This document shows positions 16,488 to 25,037 of a DNA stretch of 26,102 nt, in pieces. The position numbers were made by a program, and so were the translations under genes. Source of the stretch: Clostridium sp. CAG:590 (lineage in GTDB: Bacteria; Bacillota; Clostridia; Lachnospirales; Lachnospiraceae); NCBI GenBank assembly GCA_000431135.1, contig HF987885.1:2638-28739 (forward strand), in the 5' to 3' direction. Under the pieces are notes generated by a model that worked only from the letters and a program-made list of their open reading frames with translations, did not search any database and was not told the DNA's origin. The stretch's first letter is position 1; every line of letters begins with the position of its first letter.

Positions 16488-17537
16488 ATGGATATGAATG
16501 ATTTCTATAAAGGCAAAAAAATATTGGTGACCGGATATACCGGATTTAAAGGAGCATATTTATCGCATATATTATACAGGATGGGGGCTGATGTATTTGG
16601 ATATGCGTTAGCACCACAGACAGAGCCGGCGTTACATACAATATTACAGCAATCCAATCAGGTGCGTGGTGTGTTGGCAGATATCAGGGATTATAATAGG
16701 TTACAGGAAGTCTTTGATACCGTACAACCGGAGATTGTGTTTCATTTGGCGGCACAGCCGTTGGTGATGGAAAGTTACCGCAATCCGAGATATACATATG
16801 AGACGAATGTGTTAGGAACTGTCAATGTGTGCGAGTGTATACGAAAAAGCAGAACGGTGAAATCATTTGTGAATGTAACGACGGATAAGGTATATCTGAA
16901 CGATGAACAGGAAGTTCCTTTTACAGAGGATATGCCATTGGATGGATTAGATCCATATTCCAATAGTAAATCCTGCTCAGAACTTGTAACGCATAGTTAT
17001 GTTCATTCGTTTTTGAGAGCGCAGGGAGTTGCAGTATCTACCGTGCGTGCAGGTAATGTGATTGGTGGTGGTGATTATGCCACAGATCGCATTATTCCGG
17101 ATTGTGTACGGGCTGTTTCGCAGGGCAAGACAATTGTGATTCGTAATCCACATTCCATCCGACCATATCAACATGTATTAGAGCCATTGTATGCATATCT
17201 TCTGATTGCCATGCAACAATATGAGAATCCGGAAAAGCAGGGGAGTTATAATGTTGGCCCGGAATTGGATAGCTGTATTACTACCGGAGAACTTGCAGAT
17301 TTATTCTGCAAATACTGGAAGGGCGCGGAATGGTTGAATCAGTATGATGGAGGGCCATACGAATCTGGCTGTCTTAAGTTGGATTGCAGGAAGATTCGGA
17401 ATGTGTTTGGATGGAGACCGAGATGGTCGGTGGAAGAGGCTGTAAAGAAAACGGTAGAATGGTATCAGGCGTATTCTAATGGAGAGGATATGATTCCGAT
17501 TACAAATCAACAGATTGGGGAAATGTTCAATGTTTGA
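16488..17537 (+). CDS. rfbG: CDP-glucose 4,6-dehydratase
   Basis: RfbG converts CDP-glucose to CDP-4-keto-6-deoxyglucose using tightly bound NAD. The 349-residue extended SDR has TGYTGFKG (15-22) for the nucleotide, TTDK (131-134), the catalytic Y157-SNS-K161 and the RfbG-typical RAGNVIGGGDYATDRIIPD (187-205). GYALAPQTEPALH (38-50) matches the subfamily, which separates it from dTDP- and GDP-sugar dehydratases. An alternative ATG lies two codons in (16494). The stop overlaps the start of rfbH by 8 bases, suggesting coupled translation of consecutive pathway enzymes. Confidence 0.92.
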   Translation: MDMNDFYKGKKILVTGYTGFKGAYLSHILYRMGADVFGYALAPQTEPALHTILQQSNQVRGVLADIRDYNRLQEVFDTVQPEIVFHLAAQPLVMESYRNPRYTYETNVLGTVNVCECIRKSRTVKSFVNVTTDKVYLNDEQEVPFTEDMPLDGLDPYSNSKSCSELVTHSYVHSFLRAQGVAVSTVRAGNVIGGGDYATDRIIPDCVRAVSQGKTIVIRNPHSIRPYQHVLEPLYAYLLIAMQQYENPEKQGSYNVGPELDSCITTGELADLFCKYWKGAEWLNQYDGGPYESGCLKLDCRKIRNVFGWRPRWSVEEAVKKTVEWYQAYSNGEDMIPITNQQIGEMFNV

Positions 17538-18864
17538 GACGATGACAGAGAAAGAAGCACGACAACAGATATTGGAACTTGTCGGTGAGTACTGCAATCA
17601 ATTTCATAAGAAAAAGGAATATCAGGCAGGTGATCCGATTCATTATGCAGGCAGAATTTATGATAGAAACGAAATGCAAAACCTTGTGGATGCGTCATTG
17701 GAATTTTGGCTGACATCCGGTAAGTATACGATAGAGTTTGAAACACAATTAGCAAAGTATTTAGGAATTACATTTTGTTCGCTGGTAAATTCCGGTTCAT
17801 CCGCAAATTTGTTAGCATTTATGGCGTTGACGTCTCCACTGCTGAAAGAAAGACAGATTCTTCCAGAAGATGAAGTGATAACAGTTGCAGCGGGTTTTCC
17901 TACTACGGTTGCACCGATTATACAATATGGTGCGGTTCCGGTATTTGTAGATATTACAATACCACAGTATAATGTTGATGTGTCGCAGTTAGAGGAAGCA
18001 TATTGTTCTAAAACCAAAGCAGTCATGTTGGCACATACGCTTGGAAATCCATTTGATCTTCAACAGGTAAAAGCTTTTTGCGATAAGCATAATCTGTGGT
18101 TGATCGAAGACAATTGCGATGCATTGGGTTCGGAATACCAATGGAATGATCAATGGAAAAAGACAGGAACGATTGGTGACATTGGAACATCTAGTTTTTA
18201 TCCTCCTCATCATATGACGATGGGAGAGGGAGGGGCAGTCTATACAGACAATCCTCTGCTTCATCGGATTATACGTTCGCTCCGGGACTGGGGAAGAGAC
18301 TGCTGTTGTCCGTCCGGAGTAGATAATTATTGCGGACATCGATATGATGGTCAATATGGAGAATTGCCGGCGGGTTATGATCACAAATATGTATATTCGC
18401 ATTTCGGCTATAATTTAAAGGCAACCGATCTACAGGCAGCGGTTGGCTGTGCCCAGATTCACAAATTGCAGGAATTTACGAGGAAGAGGAAAGAACATTT
18501 TGCGTATTTGACAGAACTGTTACAGGATTGTAGTGAATATTTCATATTGCCGAAGGCTTGTGAGCAGTCAGATCCAAGTTGGTTTGGATATCTGATTACA
18601 TGTAAAGAGGGCGTGGAACGAAACCGAATCGTACAGTATTTGGAAAAACATGGAGTGCAGACAAGAATGTTGTTTGCAGGTAATCTTACAAAGCATCCGT
18701 GTTTTGATGCAATAAGAGGGCAATATGACAAGTATCATGTGATTGGTGATCTGACGCAGACAGACCGGGTGATGGAACAATCTTTTTGGATTGGAGTATA
18801 TCCGGGTATGACAGAAACGATGATGGATTATATGGGAGAAATGATTAAAAACTCCATACAATAA
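17530..18864 (+). CDS. rfbH: CDP-4-keto-6-deoxy-D-glucose 3-dehydrase (E1)
   Basis: RfbH/AscC/DdhC is the PMP-dependent iron-sulfur enzyme that removes the C3 hydroxyl, giving CDP-4-keto-3,6-dideoxyglucose. The fold is DegT/DnrJ-type, but the usual PLP lysine is replaced by histidine: SFYPPHHMTMGEGG (222-235, H227 at the Lys position), diagnostic of E1. The [2Fe-2S] cysteine motif RDCCCPSGVDNYCGHR (256-271) is present with the family spacing. At 444 residues it is of normal size. I use the ATG at 17530, inside the end of rfbG, preceded by GGGGAA; a TTG at 17515 and an ATG at 17542 are less likely. The NADH-dependent reductase partner (E3, AscD/RfbI) is not in the window. Confidence 0.93.
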   Translation: MFETMTEKEARQQILELVGEYCNQFHKKKEYQAGDPIHYAGRIYDRNEMQNLVDASLEFWLTSGKYTIEFETQLAKYLGITFCSLVNSGSSANLLAFMALTSPLLKERQILPEDEVITVAAGFPTTVAPIIQYGAVPVFVDITIPQYNVDVSQLEEAYCSKTKAVMLAHTLGNPFDLQQVKAFCDKHNLWLIEDNCDALGSEYQWNDQWKKTGTIGDIGTSSFYPPHHMTMGEGGAVYTDNPLLHRIIRSLRDWGRDCCCPSGVDNYCGHRYDGQYGELPAGYDHKYVYSHFGYNLKATDLQAAVGCAQIHKLQEFTRKRKEHFAYLTELLQDCSEYFILPKACEQSDPSWFGYLITCKEGVERNRIVQYLEKHGVQTRMLFAGNLTKHPCFDAIRGQYDKYHVIGDLTQTDRVMEQSFWIGVYPGMTETMMDYMGEMIKNSIQ

Positions 18865-18878
18865 AGAGAGTGACAAAG

Positions 18879-20477
18879 ATGAGAACGATTAAATTATTGG
18901 ATTGTACGTTAAGAGATGGCGGATATTTAAATGATTGGAAATTCGGACATAACAATATAGTCAATATTTTTGAACGTCTGGTTAGTTCAGGGGTGGATAT
19001 TATTGAAGTTGGATTCATAGATGAAAGACGGGAATATGATTTTAATCGAACTATTTTTCCAGATACCCATTCGATTAACCTGGGTTTTTCTGATATGAAA
19101 AAGAAAGAAACCATGTTAGTTGGAATGATTGATTATGGAACATGCAGTATTGAACAGATTCAGCCGTGTGAGGAGAGTATTCTGGATGGAATCCGCGTTA
19201 TTTTCAAAAAACATTTACGGAAAGAAGCATTGGATTTTTGCACACAACTTAAGGAAAAAGGGTATAAGGTTTTTGCACAGTTAGTATCCATTACCAGTTA
19301 TAATGATGAGGAATTGATGGATTTGATTCGGCTGTCAAACAAAGTGCAGCCATATGCTGTATCCATGGTAGACACATACGGTTTAATGCATCAGGAAAAC
19401 CTGCTGCATTATTTTCATTTACTGAATGCACATTTGTCCTCTTCAATATCAATTGGTTATCATTCACACAATAATTTTCAGATGGCATATGCCAATTGTA
19501 TTGAATTTCTTGCACAACAAACGGAACGGAATATATTATTAGACGGAACTATATATGGAATGGGAAAAAGTGCGGGAAATGCACCAATCGAATTATTGGC
19601 AATGCATATGAATCAGCATTATGAAAAACAATACGATATTGCACAGATTCTTGAAGCAATTGATAGTTCAGTTATGGAATTTTACCGACAAAAACAATGG
19701 GGATATAATATGTTTTATTATATTGCCGCATCCAATGACTGTCATCCAAACTATGTGTCGTATCTTATGAATAAACGAACCTTATCTGTAAAGGAAATCG
19801 ATGCAATTTTGAAGGAACTTATTCCGGATAAACGTTTGTTATATGATGAACAATACATAGAAAAATGCTATTTAGATTATCAGAGAAATGAAATTAATGA
19901 CGAAAAGATGTATCAGGAGCTTTCAGATATATTTAGAAACAGGAAGATATTATTGCTTGGTCCGGGATGCAATATCGTAAAGCAAAGAGATAGAATTAAC
20001 GATTGGCTGAAAGATCAGGATGCTTTAAAAATAGCAGTTAATTTTATGCCGGAAGAATATCCCCCGGATTATTTATTTTTGACGAATTCAAAGAGATATC
20101 TTATGTTATCTACCTGTTTGACAAGATCAGATGTTGCAATTATTTCTACATCTAATGTTACAAACCGTCATGGAGAATTCAAGTATATATTGAATTACAG
20201 TAGTTTGATTGACAAGGAAGCATCCATTGTGGATAATCCGTTGCTGATGATCATGAATGCATTCAAACGTATGGGAGTGAATGATGTATATCTGGCGGGT
20301 TTTGATGGATATGTAAATGCAATTGGAAGTAATTATGTAGAACAGAATATGGAATATGATTTTACCAGTGATCAGGTAGAAGAACTGAATCTATATGTGA
20401 GTAAGAAGTTACATGCATATAGAAAGGATATTTGCATGACGTTTTTAACAGATACGGTGTACGACATACCGTATTAA
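18879..20477 (+). CDS. DRE-TIM aldolase fused to an unrecognised Rossmann-like domain
   Basis: The N-terminal half (about 1-285) is an HMGL-like TIM barrel: LLDCTLRDGGY (6-16, with metal Asp8 and catalytic Arg12), GYHSHNN (193-199, metal HxH) and YGMGKSAGNAP (226-236), as in 4-hydroxy-2-oxovalerate aldolase and HMG-CoA lyase. Expected chemistry is metal-dependent aldol cleavage or condensation of a 2-keto acid, often pyruvate. After a helical linker, residues about 355-532 form a second domain beginning KILLLGPGCNIV, which looks Rossmann-like. I cannot name it with confidence; a faint likeness to the GPGPS motif of DUF115/MptE-like and GT42-like proteins is all I see. I choose the ATG at 18879 (MRTIKLLDC); a GTG at 18870 is in frame. 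It lies between rfbH and a ThDP enzyme. Function is inferred only. Confidence 0.75.
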   Translation: MRTIKLLDCTLRDGGYLNDWKFGHNNIVNIFERLVSSGVDIIEVGFIDERREYDFNRTIFPDTHSINLGFSDMKKKETMLVGMIDYGTCSIEQIQPCEESILDGIRVIFKKHLRKEALDFCTQLKEKGYKVFAQLVSITSYNDEELMDLIRLSNKVQPYAVSMVDTYGLMHQENLLHYFHLLNAHLSSSISIGYHSHNNFQMAYANCIEFLAQQTERNILLDGTIYGMGKSAGNAPIELLAMHMNQHYEKQYDIAQILEAIDSSVMEFYRQKQWGYNMFYYIAASNDCHPNYVSYLMNKRTLSVKEIDAILKELIPDKRLLYDEQYIEKCYLDYQRNEINDEKMYQELSDIFRNRKILLLGPGCNIVKQRDRINDWLKDQDALKIAVNFMPEEYPPDYLFLTNSKRYLMLSTCLTRSDVAIISTSNVTNRHGEFKYILNYSSLIDKEASIVDNPLLMIMNAFKRMGVNDVYLAGFDGYVNAIGSNYVEQNMEYDFTSDQVEELNLYVSKKLHAYRKDICMTFLTDTVYDIPY

Positions 20478-20506
20478 TGGATGCAATTAGGAAATGGAGC
20501 ATGGGT

Positions 20507-22306
20507 ATGAAAATAAAAGTGGCAAAATATATTGCTGATTTTTTGGCTGAAAAGGGAATACGATATAATTTTACGGTGACAGGCGGAGGTGCAATGCATC
20601 TGAATGATGCATTTGGTCACCATGATAAGATTACATGTATATATAATCATCATGAACAGGCATCTGCAATTGCAGCAGAGGGGTACGCAAGATTGACAGG
20701 GAAAGTTGCACTAGTGTGTGTGACAAGTGGACCGGGTGGAACCAATGCGATTACCGGTGTATTAGGCGGCTGGCAGGATTCCATTCCGATGTTTGTTGTT
20801 TCGGGGCAGGTAAAACGGGAGACGACAACATGGTCTACGGATGTTCCGTTGCGGCAATTAGGAGACCAGGAGTTTCAAATTGCAGATTGTGTTAAGAATA
20901 TGACTAAATATTCCGATATGGTCACAGATCCGGAACAGATCCGGTATCATTTAGAGAAAGCATGGTATTTATGCAATCATGGAAGAAAAGGTCCAGTGTG
21001 GCTGGATATACCATTAGATGTTCAGGCTGCAATTGTAGATAGTGAAACTTTGATAGGATATGTACCGGAAAGTGAGAATGTAACAGTTGATCCGGAAATG
21101 ATAAAACAGGTTTTGGATAAAATTGAAAATGCAAAACGACCGGTTATCCTGGCAGGAACTGGCATTCGATTAGGAGGAGCATATAAAGAATTCTTAGAGG
21201 TAATTCATCAATTACAGATACCGGTTGTGACAGCCTGGAATGCACATGATCTGTTAGAGGAGGAAGAGCCACTGTATTGCGGAAGACCGGGAACGGTCGG
21301 CTTGCGGGGAGGTAATTTCGTTGTGCAGAATGCGGACGTTCTGGTTGTGTTGGGATGTCGGCTGAACATACGTCAGATTAGTTATAACTATACATGTTTT
21401 GCTAAAAATGCATATAAGATCATGGTGGATATAGATGAGGCTGAATTGCATAAACCTACTATACATATTGATATGCCGATCTGTATGGATGTGAAAGTAT
21501 TTTTACAGGCAATAATTGATAGAAGACCACAATTCATTCAGAATCATATTTCATGGTGTGAATGGGCGAGAAAAGTACATGAAAAATACCCGGCGGTATT
21601 AAAAGAGTATGTTCGTTCGAAAGATAAATTGAATCCATATGTATTTATTGATCGGATGACACGTCTGTTAAAAGAGGATGATGTGATTGTTTGTGGGAAC
21701 GGTAGTGCATGTGTTATTACATTTCAGGCTGCAATTATGAAGAAAAAACAGCGGATGTTTACAAATTCCGGGTGCGCAGCAATGGGATATGGTTTTCCTG
21801 CAGCAATTGGCTGTGCAGTTGCAAGAGAAGGAAAGCGGGTTATCTGTGTGGACGGTGATGGAAGTTTTCAAATGAATATACAGGAATTGCAGACAGTAGC
21901 ATATCATCAATATAATCTAAAGATTATTATACTGAACAATAATGGTTATCATTCTATCCGGCAAACGCAAACAAATCTTTTTCGGCCCCCATTAGTTGGA
22001 GTATGTAAGGAGAATGGCATCAGTTTTCCGGATATGCAAAAGATTGCATATGCATATGGTATTCCGTATGTTTGTATTGAGAATGAAGAACAGATTCAAC
22101 TGGTATTTGAACAGTGCATGGATACAGACGGTCCGCTGATCTGTGAGGTTATTGTGGATGAAAAACAGAATTTTGAACCGAAATTATCTTCGAAAGTTCA
22201 ACCGGATGGGACGATCGTGTCGCCGGAAATAGATGACATGTTCCCATTTTTGACAAAAGAAGAATATATGGAAAATCATCCGTTTGGAGAGATTGAAAAT
22301 AACTAG
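20507..22306 (+). CDS. ThDP-dependent enzyme, acetolactate synthase/YerE-like
   Basis: The 600-residue protein has the three-domain layout of acetolactate synthase. Near the N-terminus are FTVTGGGAMH (22-31) and NHHEQASA with catalytic-type Glu50. The middle domain holds GRPGTVGLRGG (259-269), and the C-terminal ThDP/Mg motif is GDGSF (450-454) followed by NNNG (477-480). Because it sits after rfbG and rfbH, I infer a role like YerE: decarboxylating a 2-keto acid and adding the acyl carbons to C4 of CDP-4-keto-3,6-dideoxyglucose. A biosynthetic acetolactate synthase is less likely, since no small subunit or ilv gene is near. The start is uncertain: ATG 20507 has GGAG 7 bases upstream, while ATGs at 20477 (overlapping the previous stop) and 20501 are in frame. 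Confidence 0.8.
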   Translation: MKIKVAKYIADFLAEKGIRYNFTVTGGGAMHLNDAFGHHDKITCIYNHHEQASAIAAEGYARLTGKVALVCVTSGPGGTNAITGVLGGWQDSIPMFVVSGQVKRETTTWSTDVPLRQLGDQEFQIADCVKNMTKYSDMVTDPEQIRYHLEKAWYLCNHGRKGPVWLDIPLDVQAAIVDSETLIGYVPESENVTVDPEMIKQVLDKIENAKRPVILAGTGIRLGGAYKEFLEVIHQLQIPVVTAWNAHDLLEEEEPLYCGRPGTVGLRGGNFVVQNADVLVVLGCRLNIRQISYNYTCFAKNAYKIMVDIDEAELHKPTIHIDMPICMDVKVFLQAIIDRRPQFIQNHISWCEWARKVHEKYPAVLKEYVRSKDKLNPYVFIDRMTRLLKEDDVIVCGNGSACVITFQAAIMKKKQRMFTNSGCAAMGYGFPAAIGCAVAREGKRVICVDGDGSFQMNIQELQTVAYHQYNLKIIILNNNGYHSIRQTQTNLFRPPLVGVCKENGISFPDMQKIAYAYGIPYVCIENEEQIQLVFEQCMDTDGPLICEVIVDEKQNFEPKLSSKVQPDGTIVSPEIDDMFPFLTKEEYMENHPFGEIENN

Positions 22307-22328
22307 GACAAAGCAGGAGATAGCTGCC

Positions 22329-23261
22329 ATGATGAGAGCAATTGTAACCGGAGCAACCGGAATGATCGGTTGGAATTTGATTCAATATCTTGTAAAACAG
22401 AATATGGAAGTGTTAGCATTAGTGAATCCCGGTTCATCTAGAAAAGACTGTATTATTAAGAATCCGTGTGTTACAATAAAAGAATGTGATCTGGATGAGC
22501 TAGAACAAATTGAATTAGATGATGATCCATATGATTATTTTTTTCATCTCGGATGGAAGGGGACACATGGAGCTGGCAGAGAAGATATGTACATACAGGA
22601 AGAAAACGTGAGAAATTCGTTATGTGCAGTTGATCTGGCTGCGAAGGCGGGCTGCAAAGTGTTTGTTGGAGCCGGTTCACAGGCGGAATATGGATCTTCT
22701 TATACAGAAAAATTAAATGATTCATTATGGCCACATCCGCAAACAGGTTATGGAATAGGGAAATATATGGCAGGGATCATGACGAGAAAGCGTTGCCAGC
22801 AACTGAAGATACGGCATGTATGGGTGCGTATATTAAGCGTATATGGACCAGGGGATGGTCTGCATACTATGGTAATGTCCGGCATTATAAAGATGTTGCA
22901 GGGAGAGACAGCACAGTACACCCGGGGAGAACAGCAATGGGATTATCTTTATGTAGAAGATGCAGTAGAAGCTCTTTATCGTGTTGCATGTAATGGGCAG
23001 GATGGAAAGACCTATTGCTTGGGAAGTGGAAGGACAAGAAAGTTAAGGGATTACATAAAAGATATACAGGAAGTAGTCAATCCGACAGCACAGGTACAGA
23101 TTGGAGCATTGGAATATCCGGAAGGTCAGGTCATGTATTTATGTGCGGATACAGCAGAGTTAGAAAATGATACAGGATTTCGTTCGCATACCCCATTTAA
23201 AAAGGGAATTGCTCAAACTGTGAACTGGATCAGAGAGAAGGGAATATATGAAAAAGATTAG
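22329..23261 (+). CDS. Extended SDR NAD(P)-dependent sugar epimerase/reductase
   Basis: The 310-residue Rossmann protein has the extended-SDR motif TGATGMIG (7-14), catalytic-site Ser117 in GAGSQAEYG and Y141-GIG-K145. The C-terminal region has WDYLYVEDAVEALY, typical of nucleotide-sugar SDRs. In this context two roles fit. One is reduction of the keto group on a C4 side chain (like YerF); the other is direct C4 reduction of CDP-4-keto-3,6-dideoxyglucose (like abequose synthase RfbJ). The adjacent ThDP enzyme favours the first. I take the ATG at 22329, with AGGAGA 8 bases upstream; the longer in-frame reading from 22284 overlaps the previous gene. The 3' end overlaps the next gene by 14 bases. 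Confidence 0.85.
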   Translation: MMRAIVTGATGMIGWNLIQYLVKQNMEVLALVNPGSSRKDCIIKNPCVTIKECDLDELEQIELDDDPYDYFFHLGWKGTHGAGREDMYIQEENVRNSLCAVDLAAKAGCKVFVGAGSQAEYGSSYTEKLNDSLWPHPQTGYGIGKYMAGIMTRKRCQQLKIRHVWVRILSVYGPGDGLHTMVMSGIIKMLQGETAQYTRGEQQWDYLYVEDAVEALYRVACNGQDGKTYCLGSGRTRKLRDYIKDIQEVVNPTAQVQIGALEYPEGQVMYLCADTAELENDTGFRSHTPFKKGIAQTVNWIREKGIYEKD

Positions 23262-24159
23262 TATTTTAATCCCGTGTTATAACGAAGAAGATAATGTTCA
23301 ACCAATATATGAGGCTGTTTCTAATATACTAAAAACAGAATGTAGTAGTTATGATTATGAGATATTATTTATTGATAATCATTCCACAGATGCAACACGA
23401 CAGATTTTACGGAAAATGTGTGAGAAAGACGATAAAGTAAAGGCAATCTTTAACGTCAAGAATTTTGGCCAGTTTAATTCTCCCTTTTATGGAATCTTAC
23501 AGGCTACAGGAGATTGTGTAATCTCTATGGTATGTGATTTTCAGGATCCAGTTGAATTAATTCCGCAATATGTCAGAGAGTGGGAAAATGGATACAAGAT
23601 TGTGATCGGGATCAAGACCAATAGTGAAGAGAATAAGTTTGTATATTTTTGCAGAAGCCTGTATTACAAATTCATTAAAAAATTCTCGGAAGTAGAACAG
23701 ATTGAGCATTTCACGGGCTCCGGATTATATGACAGGGATTTTGTTGAGGTTTTAAGAGGGTTAGATGATACAAAGCCGTTTTTACGGGGGATTGTTGCTG
23801 AATTGGGTTATAAGAGGAAAGAGATTCCGTACACACAACCAAAGAGAAAAGCCGGAAAATCAAAAAACAACTGGTATACATTGTATGATGCGGCAATGTT
23901 GAGCATCACATCTTATACCAAAATAGGTCTTCGTTTATGTACCTTTTTTGGTTTTGCATTAGGTCTGATCTGTGCTGTGATCGGTCTGGCCTATTTGATC
24001 TATAAGTTGATTTATTGGGATTCCTTTATTGCAGGTCTGGCACCTATTACAATTGGACTATTTTTCATAGGTGCTGTGCAACTTATATTTATCGGTGTGC
24101 TTGGAGAGTATATCCTGAATATCAATCAACGTGTTATGAAACGACCATTGGTTATATAG
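23248..24159 (+). CDS. DPM1/GtrB-type polyprenyl-phosphate glycosyltransferase
   Basis: A GT2 enzyme of the DPM1/GtrB/ArnC class, 303 residues. The GT-A domain has ILIPCYNEEDNV (6-17), IDNHSTDATR (42-51), KNFGQFNSPFYGIL (71-84) and CDFQDPVELI (96-105) with the metal-binding acidic pair. Two C-terminal membrane helices (about 230-255 and 265-290) end in GEYILNINQRV, as in GtrB. These enzymes move a sugar from a nucleotide donor to undecaprenyl phosphate on the inner membrane face. Here the donor could be a CDP-dideoxy sugar, which would be unusual, or an ordinary hexose. AGAAGGG precedes the ATG, which lies inside the SDR gene. Confidence 0.88.
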   Translation: MKKISILIPCYNEEDNVQPIYEAVSNILKTECSSYDYEILFIDNHSTDATRQILRKMCEKDDKVKAIFNVKNFGQFNSPFYGILQATGDCVISMVCDFQDPVELIPQYVREWENGYKIVIGIKTNSEENKFVYFCRSLYYKFIKKFSEVEQIEHFTGSGLYDRDFVEVLRGLDDTKPFLRGIVAELGYKRKEIPYTQPKRKAGKSKNNWYTLYDAAMLSITSYTKIGLRLCTFFGFALGLICAVIGLAYLIYKLIYWDSFIAGLAPITIGLFFIGAVQLIFIGVLGEYILNINQRVMKRPLVI

Positions 24160-24227
24160 GAGGAGCGGCTTAATTTTGATAAAGAGAAGTAAATCATACA
24201 GGCAGGTACTTGTAAACATTAAATGAA
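24158..24227 (+). other. Orphan ribosome binding site and possible small-ORF remnant
   Basis: A perfect AGGAGG (24158-24163) overlaps the stop of the GtrB-like gene, 80 bases before the rfbF start, so it does not serve rfbF. Nine bases after it, an ATT (24173) opens a frame of 17 codons ending at TGA (24224-24226); a TTG follows one codon later at an unfavourable 12-base gap. It may be a decayed gene start or a very short peptide. No known product is recognised. Confidence 0.25.
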
Positions 24228-24243
24228 ATGGAAAGGTGAACAT

Positions 24244-25014
24244 ATGAAGGTTGTTATCTTAGCAGGAGGAATGGGTTCGAGAATTAGTGAAGAATCACAT
24301 TTGAGACCAAAGCCGATGATTGAGATCGGCGGTAGACCGATTCTCTGGCATATCATGAAGATTTACTCATATTATGGGTTCAATGACTTTATCATTTGTT
24401 GTGGATACAAAGGGCATATGATCAAGGAATACTTTATTGATTATTATATGAATGAATCGGATATTACGGTGGATCTGAGTACAAATGATACAACGATTCA
24501 TCAGAATATGGCAGAACCATGGAAGGTTACGTTGGTCAATACCGGTTTACAGACTCCGACGGCAGGTAGAATTAAACAGATTCTAAAGTATACAGGAGAT
24601 GAACCATTTATGATGACATATGGTGATGGAGTATCGGATGTAAATATTCCTCAATTGTTGGAATTTCATCAGAAAATGGGAAAGATCGTAACCATTACCG
24701 CTGCCAGACCGGCAGGTCGATGGGGAACGATTCAGGTGGATCATAGTAAACATATAGTGACAACATTTAAGGAAAAGGAAAAAGTAGATCAGGCTTTTGT
24801 AAATGCAGGGTTTGCTGTTTTCAATCCGGAAGTAAAGGACTATCTGGATGATATACATATGTTGGAAACGTTGCCGTATGAACAATTGACGATGGACGGA
24901 CAGATGGCGGCATATCAACATGAGGGATTCTGGTATCCAATGGATACCATTCGGGATCGGGATTATTTGGAAGAGGAATGGGCAACAGGAAAGGCTCCAT
25001 GGAAATTGTGGTAG
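24244..25014 (+). CDS. rfbF: Glucose-1-phosphate cytidylyltransferase
   Basis: RfbF makes CDP-glucose from CTP and glucose-1-phosphate, the first step of CDP-dideoxyhexose pathways and the substrate supplier for RfbG. The 256 residues equal the family length. Signatures are VILAGGMGSRI (4-14), RPKPMIEIGGRPILWHIM (21-38), metal-binding Asp in TYGDGVSD (126-133) and AARPAGRWG plus the C-terminal WYPMDTIRDRDYLEE, all characteristic of the cytidylyl rather than uridylyl or thymidylyl enzymes. I choose the ATG at 24244, with AAAGGTGA just upstream; an in-frame ATG at 24223 would add seven residues. It lies late in the operon rather than next to rfbG, as is more usual. Confidence 0.94.
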   Translation: MKVVILAGGMGSRISEESHLRPKPMIEIGGRPILWHIMKIYSYYGFNDFIICCGYKGHMIKEYFIDYYMNESDITVDLSTNDTTIHQNMAEPWKVTLVNTGLQTPTAGRIKQILKYTGDEPFMMTYGDGVSDVNIPQLLEFHQKMGKIVTITAARPAGRWGTIQVDHSKHIVTTFKEKEKVDQAFVNAGFAVFNPEVKDYLDDIHMLETLPYEQLTMDGQMAAYQHEGFWYPMDTIRDRDYLEEEWATGKAPWKLW

Positions 25015-25037
25015 ACATGAGATTAAGGGTAGGATGA

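Noticed and set aside
17989..18402. Minus-strand open frame of 137 codons within rfbH
   Set aside because: It is a shadow of the conserved RfbH frame and shows no motif or ribosome binding site.
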